From positions 124,001-188,000 of the forward strand of contig JAEEJA010000027.1 of assembly GCA_016281605.1 (NCBI GenBank): a stretch of 64,000 nucleotides of DNA, in the 5' to 3' direction. A model generated the notes under the pieces. That model saw nothing but the letters and a program-made list of their open reading frames with translations, was not told the origin of the DNA and did not search any database. Of this stretch, positions 26,859-34,701 are shown piece by piece. The DNA comes from Lachnospiraceae bacterium. GTDB lineage: Bacteria > Bacillota > Clostridia > Lachnospirales > Lachnospiraceae. The position numbers and the translations under genes were made by a program. Each line of letters opens with the position of its first letter. The stretch's first letter is position 1.

Positions 26859-27641
26859 TTATTTAACTATAATCTTGGTTTTTGCCTTTGCTTTTTTTGA
26901 TAATTTAAGATTTAAAGGTGTCTTCCCTTTTTTTCTTCCCTTTATGATAATCTTTATCTTTGATGTCTTAACAATAACATTCTCGATATTCAATATCTTC
27001 TTTTTACATTTAACTGCTTCACTAAACTCCTTTGTAAAAAGATCTGTAATCGCATTGTTCTTGTTTTGAGCCTTTTTAATATTAAAAACAGCCTTAACCT
27101 TTTTGCCCTTCTTAACAATATACTTTTTCTTAGCTGCTTTAATCTTTTTGGCTTTATTTTTTATAGCTACCTGTAAGAGTTGCTCTTTATCTCCGGCTTT
27201 AATTAGGATATTTACTCTCTTACCTCTTTCTTTAGCTGATTCTCCTGTAGCAGAAACACTTAGTACACCGGAAGCAGTCGTAACCTTTATAAGGGTAGGA
27301 TCAGAACACTCTACACCTATGGATGAAAAAGTTGCAGGTGCTATCAATGTTGTAATCCTCTTAGTCTCATTGGGAGCAATTACTATCTTATCCTTCATAA
27401 GCATCAAAGCTGCTACAGATGTACTTTGAGTAATAATTGAAACATTAGTCGTAACAACAGAAGGGGTAGTAGGCTTTATAATAGCTCCACCGGTACTGGC
27501 ACTGCTTTCTACTTTTTTTATATCTTTATAAGCATTACTGCTAACTTCCTTTGCTGAAATCTGAACAAAAGGAAGAAGCATAGCAAATATGAGGCAAATA
27601 CATATATTGTATCTAATCTTATGTAAATATTTATTATCCAT
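26859..27641 (-). CDS. Secreted basic protein with Ig-like (BIG2-type) repeats
   Basis: A 260-residue exported protein with a signal peptide at about residues 8-30 ending near VQISAKE. A Ser/Thr-rich linker (about 45-75) leads to a segment KIVIAPNETKRITTLIAPATFSS...VTTASGVLSVSATG resembling a bacterial Ig-like domain. The last 100 residues are extremely rich in Lys (NKAKKIKAAKKKYIVKKGKK). There is no sortase motif or choline-binding repeat. The start MDNKYLHK at 27641 is set by GGAGG seven bases upstream. The strong basic charge suggests binding to wall polymers; this is inference. Function unknown. Confidence 0.72.
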   Translation of the reverse strand: MDNKYLHKIRYNICICLIFAMLLPFVQISAKEVSSNAYKDIKKVESSASTGGAIIKPTTPSVVTTNVSIITQSTSVAALMLMKDKIVIAPNETKRITTLIAPATFSSIGVECSDPTLIKVTTASGVLSVSATGESAKERGKRVNILIKAGDKEQLLQVAIKNKAKKIKAAKKKYIVKKGKKVKAVFNIKKAQNKNNAITDLFTKEFSEAVKCKKKILNIENVIVKTSKIKIIIKGRKKGKTPLNLKLSKKAKAKTKIIVK

Positions 27642-27692
27642 CTTTTCCTCCATCCCAAAAAAACTAATACAATCCCATCTTCTAATATTATA

Positions 27693-27721
27693 ATTTTATT
27701 GAAGATTTATAATTTTGTCAA
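27693..27721 (-). promoter_or_regulatory. Sigma-A type promoter of the Ig-like protein gene
   Basis: Perfect TTGACA (27716-27721), 17-base spacer, TAAAAT (27693-27698) on the minus strand, about 50 bases before the start at 27641. The divergent TetR gene starts about 90 bases to the right. Confidence 0.6.
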
Positions 27722-27809
27722 ATTATTTTTAATAAGTGGAAAATTATAGGCAAATATAGTATTATATTAGTATGATTTTTATATATTAATTACTAATGAG
27801 GTTAAATAA

Positions 27810-28394
27810 ATGACAAAAAACAACAATGAAACTTACGATGAAAGATATTCAGTAGTGGATAAAGCCATAAAAGACGCTTTTCTCCTTCTTGCAAAAGAAA
27901 AGGATATAGAGAAAATATCAGTTTCTGATATCATCAAAAAAACCGGTATTGTTAGATCTACCTTCTATAATCATTATGAAAATGTATCGGATCTTATTAC
28001 AGCTTTAGAAGAAGAAACCATAAATGATACGCTAAAGTTTATAAAAAGCCAAAAACTAGATAAAGATAAGGATATATGTGAAGCATATTTTCTAACCATA
28101 TGTTGTTATACAAAGAAAAATCCATTTTTTTCCAGACTCATCCAGTGTAAGAGGGGTGATGTGTACATGAATAAAGCAATTAATATTCTTCATGATTTTG
28201 TATTTTTACTATCTGAAGATAAAAAGAATAAAAACAACAATAAACAATACAGCTTTATAGTTGCAGGTGCTATCGGATTTACTCTGGGTATACTCCATAA
28301 GTGGATTTCAGACGGATTTGATGCTTCTGAAGAGTATGTAGCCAATCTTTTGTCAAGTATTTTCCTTGAAAGCATATTGCCATACATGAATTAG
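27810..28394 (+). CDS. TetR-family transcriptional regulator
   Basis: The only recognised plus-strand gene. Its 194 residues have an N-terminal TetR helix-turn-helix (KISVSDIIKKTGIVRSTFYN, about 35-54) and a C-terminal ligand domain of the TetR_C_8/DhaS-like type (AGAIGFTLGILHKWISDGFD). GAGG lies seven bases before the ATG. It is convergent with the adenylating enzyme gene (47 bases between stops) and divergent from the Ig-like gene. It probably regulates one of these neighbours or itself; which one cannot be told. A 12-base inverted repeat spans its 3' end. Confidence 0.88.
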   Translation: MTKNNNETYDERYSVVDKAIKDAFLLLAKEKDIEKISVSDIIKKTGIVRSTFYNHYENVSDLITALEEETINDTLKFIKSQKLDKDKDICEAYFLTICCYTKKNPFFSRLIQCKRGDVYMNKAINILHDFVFLLSEDKKNKNNNKQYSFIVAGAIGFTLGILHKWISDGFDASEEYVANLLSSIFLESILPYMN

Positions 28395-28414
28395 ATGTAA
28401 TACATGTATGGCAA
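28377..28414. repeat. Perfect 12-base inverted repeat between convergent genes
   Basis: TTGCCATACATG (28377-28388) and CATGTATGGCAA (28403-28414), 14-base loop, spanning the TetR stop codon. Neither strand has a T-tract after the stem (a T-run lies before it on the minus strand), so it is not a standard intrinsic terminator. It could be a transcript-end stem or a regulator site. Confidence 0.5.
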
Positions 28415-28440
28415 TAAAAAAAGTTTATAATTGGTTAAAG

Positions 28441-29994
28441 TTACTCTATAGGCTCGTCTATAAGCACTTCCTGTCTCTTTATCTTTCTTGTGGAGTTCTT
28501 TATAAACGGATATTTCCTAATATAAAGACCTGTTATCTGTCTGTAGGTTGGCTGCTTTTTATTATATTCATCTATACACTCTCTTAATTTACTTTCTATC
28601 TCAGTATCTGACATCTGAAGTCTTTCAGCTGCTTCCTTATCAGGATAGATTCTTGCCATAAGACCATTATCCTCACCTGTGATAACTACCTCTCCTACAA
28701 GCGGATTAAGTGCAAGCTTTCCTTCTATTTCCTCAGGTGAAACATTTTCTCCGTTTGATAATATAATAAGATTCTTTACACGTCCGTTTATGAAGAGGAA
28801 ACCGTCTTCATCTAAGTACCCCTTATCTCCGGTATGTAACCATCCATCTACTATTGTTTCATTAGTCTCAGAAGGCATTTTGTAGTATTCTCTCATGACA
28901 GATGTACTTTTTACAAGAATCTCACCAATTTCTGAGATTTTTATTTTTACATTAGGTAATGGTCTTCCTATAGAACCCACTTTATGATCTTCAATACTGT
29001 TTGAACTTATTACAGGTGCACATTCTGACATACCATAACCCTCAAGTATAAGTACTCCGTAGTCTTCAAATTCCTTGATGTAATATGGATCTAAGTGAGC
29101 TCCACCTGTAAAAACAACCTTAAGATTGCCACCTAAAACCTTTTCCTTAAGCACTTCCTTAGGAGTTGTTTCACTGGCTACAGCAAGTCGCTTATAGATA
29201 GTCTCAATCATAAGCGGAACCATAAGCATAACCTTTGGCTTAAATATTCCTATATTCTTTATCATATGAAGCAGTGAATCATTTATACATAAGGTTGAAC
29301 CTATAGAAAATCCCTTAAACCAATCCATAACGAGACAAAATGCATGATGTATGGGAAGTACACTTAATACAGTATGCTGTGATTCAGCATTAAAACCTAC
29401 TGCTTCAACATTTTCTGCCAGGTTATAATGAGTAATAACAACACCCTTACTCTTTCCTGTTGTACCTGAAGTAAATATAATCATCGCAGTATCATTTGCC
29501 TTAGGTGCATTGCTTTCGATATTAACATCATCTCCCTTTATAAGCTCATTTAAAGGTCTTACAATATCGTCAGCTTCTTCTATGTCATCCTCAGTAAGAA
29601 TCCATATCTTCTCAATAGCAGGGCAGTTTTTCTTGATTTCATCTATATAACCCTTTAATTTTACTCCTATAAATACTCCTACTGAATCAGAGCGATTTAA
29701 AAGCTCAATAAGATCTTCTAAAGGGAGTCCTGCGTCCAAAGGCACTGCTACATTGTTTCCGGTAACAATCGCATAATATGATTCAATCCATTCTATAGAG
29801 TTCTGACCTATTAAAGCAAAATGTTTTTTTTCATAACCCATCTCAGTAATACTGTTACGAATCTTTCTTATATAAGCTATGGTATCAGTATAATTTCTCT
29901 CCATAATCTCTTTCTTTTTTAACCATTTTACTGCTATAGTGTCACTGAATTTTTTTTGACTGTCATCTAATATTTCTCTTATTAATTTACTCAT
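28441..29994 (-). CDS. AMP-forming acyl/aminoacyl ligase (class-I adenylating enzyme)
   Basis: A 517-residue stand-alone adenylating enzyme. Motifs: IIFTSGTTGKSKGVVITH (P-loop-like A3), EGYGMSECAPVISSN (A5), GWLHTGDKGYLDEDGFLFI (A7), GRVKNLIILSNGENVSPEEIE (A8) and the C-terminal catalytic Lys in NSTRKIKRQEV (A10). The overall pattern is closer to acyl-CoA/acyl-ACP ligases than to amino-acid NRPS A domains. Directly upstream lie an acyl carrier protein and a condensation-domain protein, so it probably loads an acyl or aminoacyl group onto that carrier. GGAG is unusually close (two bases) to the ATG. Substrate unknown. Confidence 0.88.
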   Translation of the reverse strand: MSKLIREILDDSQKKFSDTIAVKWLKKKEIMERNYTDTIAYIRKIRNSITEMGYEKKHFALIGQNSIEWIESYYAIVTGNNVAVPLDAGLPLEDLIELLNRSDSVGVFIGVKLKGYIDEIKKNCPAIEKIWILTEDDIEEADDIVRPLNELIKGDDVNIESNAPKANDTAMIIFTSGTTGKSKGVVITHYNLAENVEAVGFNAESQHTVLSVLPIHHAFCLVMDWFKGFSIGSTLCINDSLLHMIKNIGIFKPKVMLMVPLMIETIYKRLAVASETTPKEVLKEKVLGGNLKVVFTGGAHLDPYYIKEFEDYGVLILEGYGMSECAPVISSNSIEDHKVGSIGRPLPNVKIKISEIGEILVKSTSVMREYYKMPSETNETIVDGWLHTGDKGYLDEDGFLFINGRVKNLIILSNGENVSPEEIEGKLALNPLVGEVVITGEDNGLMARIYPDKEAAERLQMSDTEIESKLRECIDEYNKKQPTYRQITGLYIRKYPFIKNSTRKIKRQEVLIDEPIE

Positions 29995-30088
29995 TCTCCA
30001 TCTTATATAATTATGGTATTGTTTTTAATCCATAATCATACTTTCCTTTCTGAATTATAAATGATTCTAATATAATAAAACATTTCTT

Positions 30089-30322
30089 TTATTCGCCTTC
30101 TGTCAAATTCTTCATAATTTCAAGAGCGTCTGCCACTGTGAATACGGTTGCAGCATTCTCTTCTTCGAACTCAACATCAAATTCATCTTCTAATTCACCA
30201 AGAAGAGACATAAAATCAAGGGATGTAAGTCCTAAATCCTCTCTGAATTTCTTGTCATCTGTTATTTCCTCAACAGGTACCTTTGCATACTGTGCGATAA
30301 TTTCCTTAAATTTCTGTTCCAT
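30089..30322 (-). CDS. Acyl/peptidyl carrier protein
   Basis: A 77-residue carrier protein with the phosphopantetheine site DLGLTSLDFMSLL (Ser about 34) and an acidic helix II-III region (ELEDEFDVEFEEE). In this family a 4'-phosphopantetheinyl transferase modifies the Ser and the arm carries the substrate as a thioester. AAGGAG precedes the ATG. Being between a condensation domain and an adenylating enzyme rather than fatty-acid genes, it is probably a dedicated carrier, not the housekeeping AcpP. Confidence 0.93.
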   Translation of the reverse strand: MEQKFKEIIAQYAKVPVEEITDDKKFREDLGLTSLDFMSLLGELEDEFDVEFEEENAATVFTVADALEIMKNLTEGE

Positions 30323-30349
30323 TTTCTTAATCTCCTTTTATTATTATTT

Positions 30350-30386
30350 AGTCAAGACTCGCTTGCGAGTCTTGACTTTTTTTATT
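30350..30386 (+). terminator. Hairpin plus T-tract in plus orientation, between the C-domain and ACP genes
   Basis: AGTCAAGACTCGC (30350-30362) pairs perfectly with GCGAGTCTTGACT (30365-30377) and is followed on the plus strand by TTTTTTTATT. It is an intrinsic terminator only for plus-strand transcription. In the minus-strand operon mRNA it is a stable stem just after the condensation gene's stop and before the ACP ribosome site. Confidence 0.7.
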
Positions 30387-31767
30387 ATACGGTCTCCATG
30401 ATTTCGCCTATTGTTTTATCAGGCTCATCGACACCGGTAAATATTATTCTCATTAAGTAGTAATATAATAATTCCATATCATGTTCATCATATACAGCTG
30501 TCTGATAATGGAATGAAAAGTTCATACCACCTTTTGCGTGAGAAACCGTTAAGTACATTTTTTTTGTTGCAGCACCGTTAGCAAACCACTTTGCATGAAC
30601 ATTAATGTTCTTAAGCTTTGGATTACTTACCTTAACAGGCATTGGCTGATAAGTCAGATAACAGCTTTCATAAGCTGTATTATCAGGTGTTTTGTAACGC
30701 TTCTTCATTTCATCTCGTATAAAAGCAGGATCATAATTACTGTGAAGATAGGTTTTATTCTGCATATTCTGTATTTCATAAGCGGCTGTCAAAAAGTCTG
30801 TATCCGGTGTAATTATGGTTCTGCAGGGGAACATTATCGTTCTGCTGCCGCCTGATGTCCATTCATCCTGAGTTGATCGTCTGGATATGAAGTTTTGTAT
30901 AGTTATATCTTCCTGACCATTATTTACCTTTGATAAATATGTCCTTATGCCTAAAAGTAACAGATTTGTCATAGATATCTGATGAGTCATACAAAAATCT
31001 ATAAGTCTTTGAGTTGGCTCTGGTTCAAGTAAATAGTCTTTCACTGTAACAAACAAGTCATCCATTACTATATCTGCAGAACGTAGTTTTTTATTCTTAT
31101 GTTTTTTTCTGGCTTCTTCTAAAACAGAAGGTCCTTTTATATCAGAGTAAAGTGGTTCTCCCCAATTATCCAACATGTCATCCCAGAATTTTTTATCTTT
31201 TGCAAATCTTTTTTCGTTGGTTGCCTTTTTTATATCCTTCATAAGTACTTCTTCATAATCCGCAAGAGGATCCGGATAATCTCCTTTGTATCTATAATGA
31301 ATATAAAGACTTATGATATCTGATATCATAACTACAAGTGCACAGGAATCAACCAATCTATGATCCATATGAACAAAAAAACCGTTATATCCTTCTGGTA
31401 GCTTAACCATGATAAATTCACACATTGGGATATCATCACCATCAAATGTGTTATATGCCCATGTCTGCATCAAATCATCTGCTTCCTTTAAAGTCATACC
31501 TGTTAAATCCTTTAAAGGAATATCTCCTCTCTTTCTATCTATCAGATATTGCTTAACCTGACCATCTTTATCCGGCTTCGTAAACTGAAGTCTTAAGCAT
31601 CCATATCTTTGATACTCTTCCTGGATACATTTTTTCATCAAACCAAAGTCCATCTCAATCTGTAACGAAGCAACAACGCTTACTCCTGAAACCTGTTGAG
31701 TCTTATAATTCATAATCCAGTCATGATGCATCCTTTGAGCCGCTGTAAGTGGATATAACTTTTGCAT
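30385..31767 (-). CDS. Stand-alone NRPS-type condensation-domain protein
   Basis: A 460-residue single condensation-fold protein. It begins YPLTAAQRMHHDW, matching the C1 motif of condensation domains. The active-site C3 motif HHxxxDG appears as DHRLVDS (about 135-141): the catalytic second His136 and Asp140 are kept while the first His is Asp and the Gly is Ser. Later segments (NLLLLGIRTYL; QNFISRRSTQDEWTSGGS) fit the C-terminal lobe. Such domains join an acyl or aminoacyl thioester to an amine or alcohol. It heads a C-ACP-ligase operon; AAGGA precedes the ATG. An acyltransferase of the same fold is an alternative. Confidence 0.82.
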   Translation of the reverse strand: MQKLYPLTAAQRMHHDWIMNYKTQQVSGVSVVASLQIEMDFGLMKKCIQEEYQRYGCLRLQFTKPDKDGQVKQYLIDRKRGDIPLKDLTGMTLKEADDLMQTWAYNTFDGDDIPMCEFIMVKLPEGYNGFFVHMDHRLVDSCALVVMISDIISLYIHYRYKGDYPDPLADYEEVLMKDIKKATNEKRFAKDKKFWDDMLDNWGEPLYSDIKGPSVLEEARKKHKNKKLRSADIVMDDLFVTVKDYLLEPEPTQRLIDFCMTHQISMTNLLLLGIRTYLSKVNNGQEDITIQNFISRRSTQDEWTSGGSRTIMFPCRTIITPDTDFLTAAYEIQNMQNKTYLHSNYDPAFIRDEMKKRYKTPDNTAYESCYLTYQPMPVKVSNPKLKNINVHAKWFANGAATKKMYLTVSHAKGGMNFSFHYQTAVYDEHDMELLYYYLMRIIFTGVDEPDKTIGEIMETV

Positions 31768-31949
31768 AGTTTCTTTTTCTTCCTTTCATTTTTTATTTCG
31801 TGAAAAAAAATACCATAAAAAAAACAAAAAGAAAACCCCCTTTTCCACTTAATGAACACTTATGTATAAATTGTCTTATAATTCTTGATAATAATATTAA
31901 AGACTAACTTTCTTTCTGGATTTCCTTGAAACGCGCTCTACAAGGCACC

Positions 31950-31987
31950 CAATAAAAAAAGATCTTTGAAAAAATCCAAAGATCTTT
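31950..31987 (-). terminator. Rho-independent terminator after the C39-like gene
   Basis: AAAGATCTTTG (31958-31968) pairs with CAAAGATCTTT (31977-31987), followed on the minus strand by TTTTTTTATT. It closes the 32019-36069 transcript. The rest of 31768-31949 is AT-rich leader and promoter region of the condensation gene, without a clear promoter. Confidence 0.88.
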
Positions 31988-32002
31988 GAAATCCAATAAA
32001 AC

Positions 32003-32018
32003 TTCGACTGAGTTAAAG
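32003..32018. repeat. Copy of a dispersed CGACTGAGT motif
   Basis: TTCGACTGAGTTAAAG abuts the stop codon at 32019. Near-identical copies occur at 60614-60629 and 60675-60690, one of which overlaps the rsfS stop codon. Confidence 0.45.
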
Positions 32019-33488
32019 TTATTCTGTAGCTTCAAGCAAGAAGTACATTCTTGATTTTAGCGACCCGGATAAGAATCTTTTTCCTCTTATCCAGCATCCA
32101 AATGGATTTGTTTTTCTTATATAAGTTGCATAAGGATCTAATACAAGGTACTTACCGTTACTAAAATCCGCAACAGCTATGTAATGATTAGGAACATTGG
32201 CAACTGCCGTACCACCATTTATAAGATGCTTTTTTACTTCCGAAAGAGAATAGGTGTATTTAACAAATCTATATCCATAATCTCCACCAAACTTATCAGC
32301 ACAGGCCTTTACAAAATGATAATCTGTACCTTGTCCTTCCACACGATATCCACTCTTTACTGCATAATCTGCAACCATCATCGGATCCATAAACTGTCCG
32401 TTAAGGGCATAAACTGCATTAACAGAAGATAATACCCCACAAGCTGAGCCGGCCATAGTGTTATATTTACCATAGAGATTAGCTCCCCATGCTGAATCAT
32501 ATTGAGAAAAGACATGCCAGTATTTAAGATTCTTTCCTCCATACATAACTATTCTATACCTTTGATTTGCTGTATTATCTTTATTATCAACTAAGAAATT
32601 CTTATTAAAGCAAAAATATTTATTATTATACTTATTCTTTAAATAATAATATCCTTCACTTCTTTCAAGTATCCAAAGCTGTGAATCGTTATATGCATTG
32701 TTTTCAACTGCGCTTAAAAGAATTTTATTATTATATATTTCTCCTTCAGGTGTCAAGCCTATGCAAAGCTGAGTAGTATTATTCTTTATAACATAGGTTC
32801 CATCCCCTAAAAAATCAATAAAAAATACATCATTAGCGCTTATACCTTCGGCTTTATTCTTAAAAGTAAGGGTATTACTCTCTCCTAACGAAAGCAGCAT
32901 ACTATTATCAGCACTTGTTAGAGTATAAGTTCCTTCTGACATTATCTTTTTCTCTGCTCCGTCAAAAATCCTTATACATCTTAAATATTCCTTTTTCTTG
33001 AGCCATGAAATCCAATAATTCTCATTATATTTATAAAGAAGTTGAAACCATTTTCCTCTTTTTCCTATAACATCTACATCTGTATAATCCGGAATTGTTC
33101 CTACGCTTAATCCTTTTGGACGAGTGTAAGCCATTGCATCATAACGTAGCATCCCATCAATTTTTTCAAATCCGGGATTTGATAGTATTATTGACTTCTC
33201 AATCCAACCACTGTAAGTCTCACCATCTATCTGATATCTGCAATGATATGAATTATTTTCTCTTGATGTTATAACAAGCTTAATATCCTTATCGTTTACA
33301 TGATTAATCTTAGTAGAAAGTGCTGAATCCATATATATATCAAATCCACTTGGTGCAACCGTATATGTATTTACATTGATTTCATCCGATAGAATCTCAA
33401 TTTCAGCCGCATATACACCTTTCTTAAATAAAATCATAAAAGAAAGAATAAATAAAAAGCTAATTAACTTTAATATATGTTTTTTCAC
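32019..33488 (-). CDS. Secreted protein with SH3-like, trefoil-like and C39-like peptidase domains
   Basis: A 489-residue exported protein. A signal peptide (1-27, ending GVYAAE) is followed by two SH3-like modules (about 45-105 and 115-175), a ricin/trefoil-like segment (about 185-325, e.g. LCIGLTPEGEIYNNK and SQLWILERSEGYYYLKN) and a C39-like papain-fold domain (about 335-489). Catalytic Cys is in GSACGVLSSVNAVYALNG, His in NHYIAVADF and Asp in LDPYA. It may cut wall peptides or proteins outside the cell. Start is GTG at 33488, overlapping the deoB stop by four bases (GTGA), so translation is coupled. Confidence 0.8.
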   Translation of the reverse strand: MKKHILKLISFLFILSFMILFKKGVYAAEIEILSDEINVNTYTVAPSGFDIYMDSALSTKINHVNDKDIKLVITSRENNSYHCRYQIDGETYSGWIEKSIILSNPGFEKIDGMLRYDAMAYTRPKGLSVGTIPDYTDVDVIGKRGKWFQLLYKYNENYWISWLKKKEYLRCIRIFDGAEKKIMSEGTYTLTSADNSMLLSLGESNTLTFKNKAEGISANDVFFIDFLGDGTYVIKNNTTQLCIGLTPEGEIYNNKILLSAVENNAYNDSQLWILERSEGYYYLKNKYNNKYFCFNKNFLVDNKDNTANQRYRIVMYGGKNLKYWHVFSQYDSAWGANLYGKYNTMAGSACGVLSSVNAVYALNGQFMDPMMVADYAVKSGYRVEGQGTDYHFVKACADKFGGDYGYRFVKYTYSLSEVKKHLINGGTAVANVPNHYIAVADFSNGKYLVLDPYATYIRKTNPFGCWIRGKRFLSGSLKSRMYFLLEATE

Positions 33489-34690
33489 TTAATAATCACA
33501 TCCTCTAAAAAACTTTCCCCAATTTGCAGTGGTTTTATATTATCTTCCGGTAATAATAGTTTTAATACACTTTGACCAATACATGCAAAGCTTTTAAGTG
33601 TGTGTAAATTAATACCTTTTTTAATATTATTACCATATATTATCAATGGCACATACTCTCTGGTGTGATCTGTACCTTTAAATGTCGGATCACATCCATG
33701 GTCAGCTGTAATAATAAGATAATCATCTGAAGGAGAATCTTTATATTTCCCCATTTTTGAAAGTAGCTCTCCTAATCTCTTATCAAAAGCCTCTAACCCC
33801 TTAGCATAACCCAAAGCATCTCTTCTATGCCCCCAGGTGGAGTCAAATTCTACCAAATTAGTAAAAATTAACCCTGAAGCTTGTTTCCTAAGAGCCTCTA
33901 TAGTTTTATCCATACCATCTTCATTATCTTTGGTATGAATAGCTTGTGTTATTCCGCTTCCTGCAAATATATCTTCTATCTTCCCCACAGCATATACATT
34001 CTGTCCATGATTCTTTAATCTCATAAGCAGATTATCATCATCCGGAAGTCGCGAAAAATCCCTTCTTGAAGAGGTCCTTACGAAGGAATCACCTTTCTTG
34101 ATAAAAGGCCTTGCTATTACTCTGGCCACATTATCCTTCCCTGTAAGTATCTCACGGGCCGCCTCACACATCTTATATAGCGAGTTTATATCATATATTT
34201 CTTCATCACATGCTATCTGAAACACACTGTCTGCAGAGGTATAAATAATAGGTTTTTTGGTCTCTCTATGTAGGTTTCCATACTGATTTATAACAACCGT
34301 ACCGGAAGCAATACTGTTACACAAAACTCCTGGAACGGAAGTTTTTTCAATAAACTTAGAGATTATCTCATCACTAAAGCCTTCAGGATAAACCGGGAAT
34401 GGCTCTAAAGTATGAATACCTATCATTTCCCAATGTCCGGTTGTAGTATCCTTTCCGGCACTGATTTCCTCAAGTCTTGCATACGAAGCAAGTGGTGAGT
34501 CAACTCTTTTTAACCCCTCCATACCATCTATATTGCCATATCCTAGGGATAATAGATTAGGTATATAAAGTTCAGGATACTTTTGTGCTATATGACCAAT
34601 GGTATTAGCTCCATTATCTCCAAATGAGCCTGCATCCGGAGCTTCTCCCATACCAACACTATCTAAAACTATCCATATAACTCTGCTCAT
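33485..34690 (-). CDS. deoB: Phosphopentomutase
   Basis: A 401-residue alkaline-phosphatase-fold enzyme that interconverts (deoxy)ribose 1- and 5-phosphate in nucleoside salvage. Family segments are WIVLDSVGMGEAPDA, GANTIGHIAQKYPEL, GKDTTTGHWEMIGI (phosphorylated Thr), the metal site FTNLVEFDSTWGHRRD and ITADHGCDPTFKGTDHTREYVPL. AAGGA precedes the ATG. It is placed between two secreted-protein genes: 11 bases after a transglutaminase-like gene and overlapping the C39-like gene, an unusual context for a nucleoside enzyme. Confidence 0.96.
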   Translation of the reverse strand: MSRVIWIVLDSVGMGEAPDAGSFGDNGANTIGHIAQKYPELYIPNLLSLGYGNIDGMEGLKRVDSPLASYARLEEISAGKDTTTGHWEMIGIHTLEPFPVYPEGFSDEIISKFIEKTSVPGVLCNSIASGTVVINQYGNLHRETKKPIIYTSADSVFQIACDEEIYDINSLYKMCEAAREILTGKDNVARVIARPFIKKGDSFVRTSSRRDFSRLPDDDNLLMRLKNHGQNVYAVGKIEDIFAGSGITQAIHTKDNEDGMDKTIEALRKQASGLIFTNLVEFDSTWGHRRDALGYAKGLEAFDKRLGELLSKMGKYKDSPSDDYLIITADHGCDPTFKGTDHTREYVPLIIYGNNIKKGINLHTLKSFACIGQSVLKLLLPEDNIKPLQIGESFLEDVIIK

Positions 34691-34701
34691 ATATAATTCC
34701 T

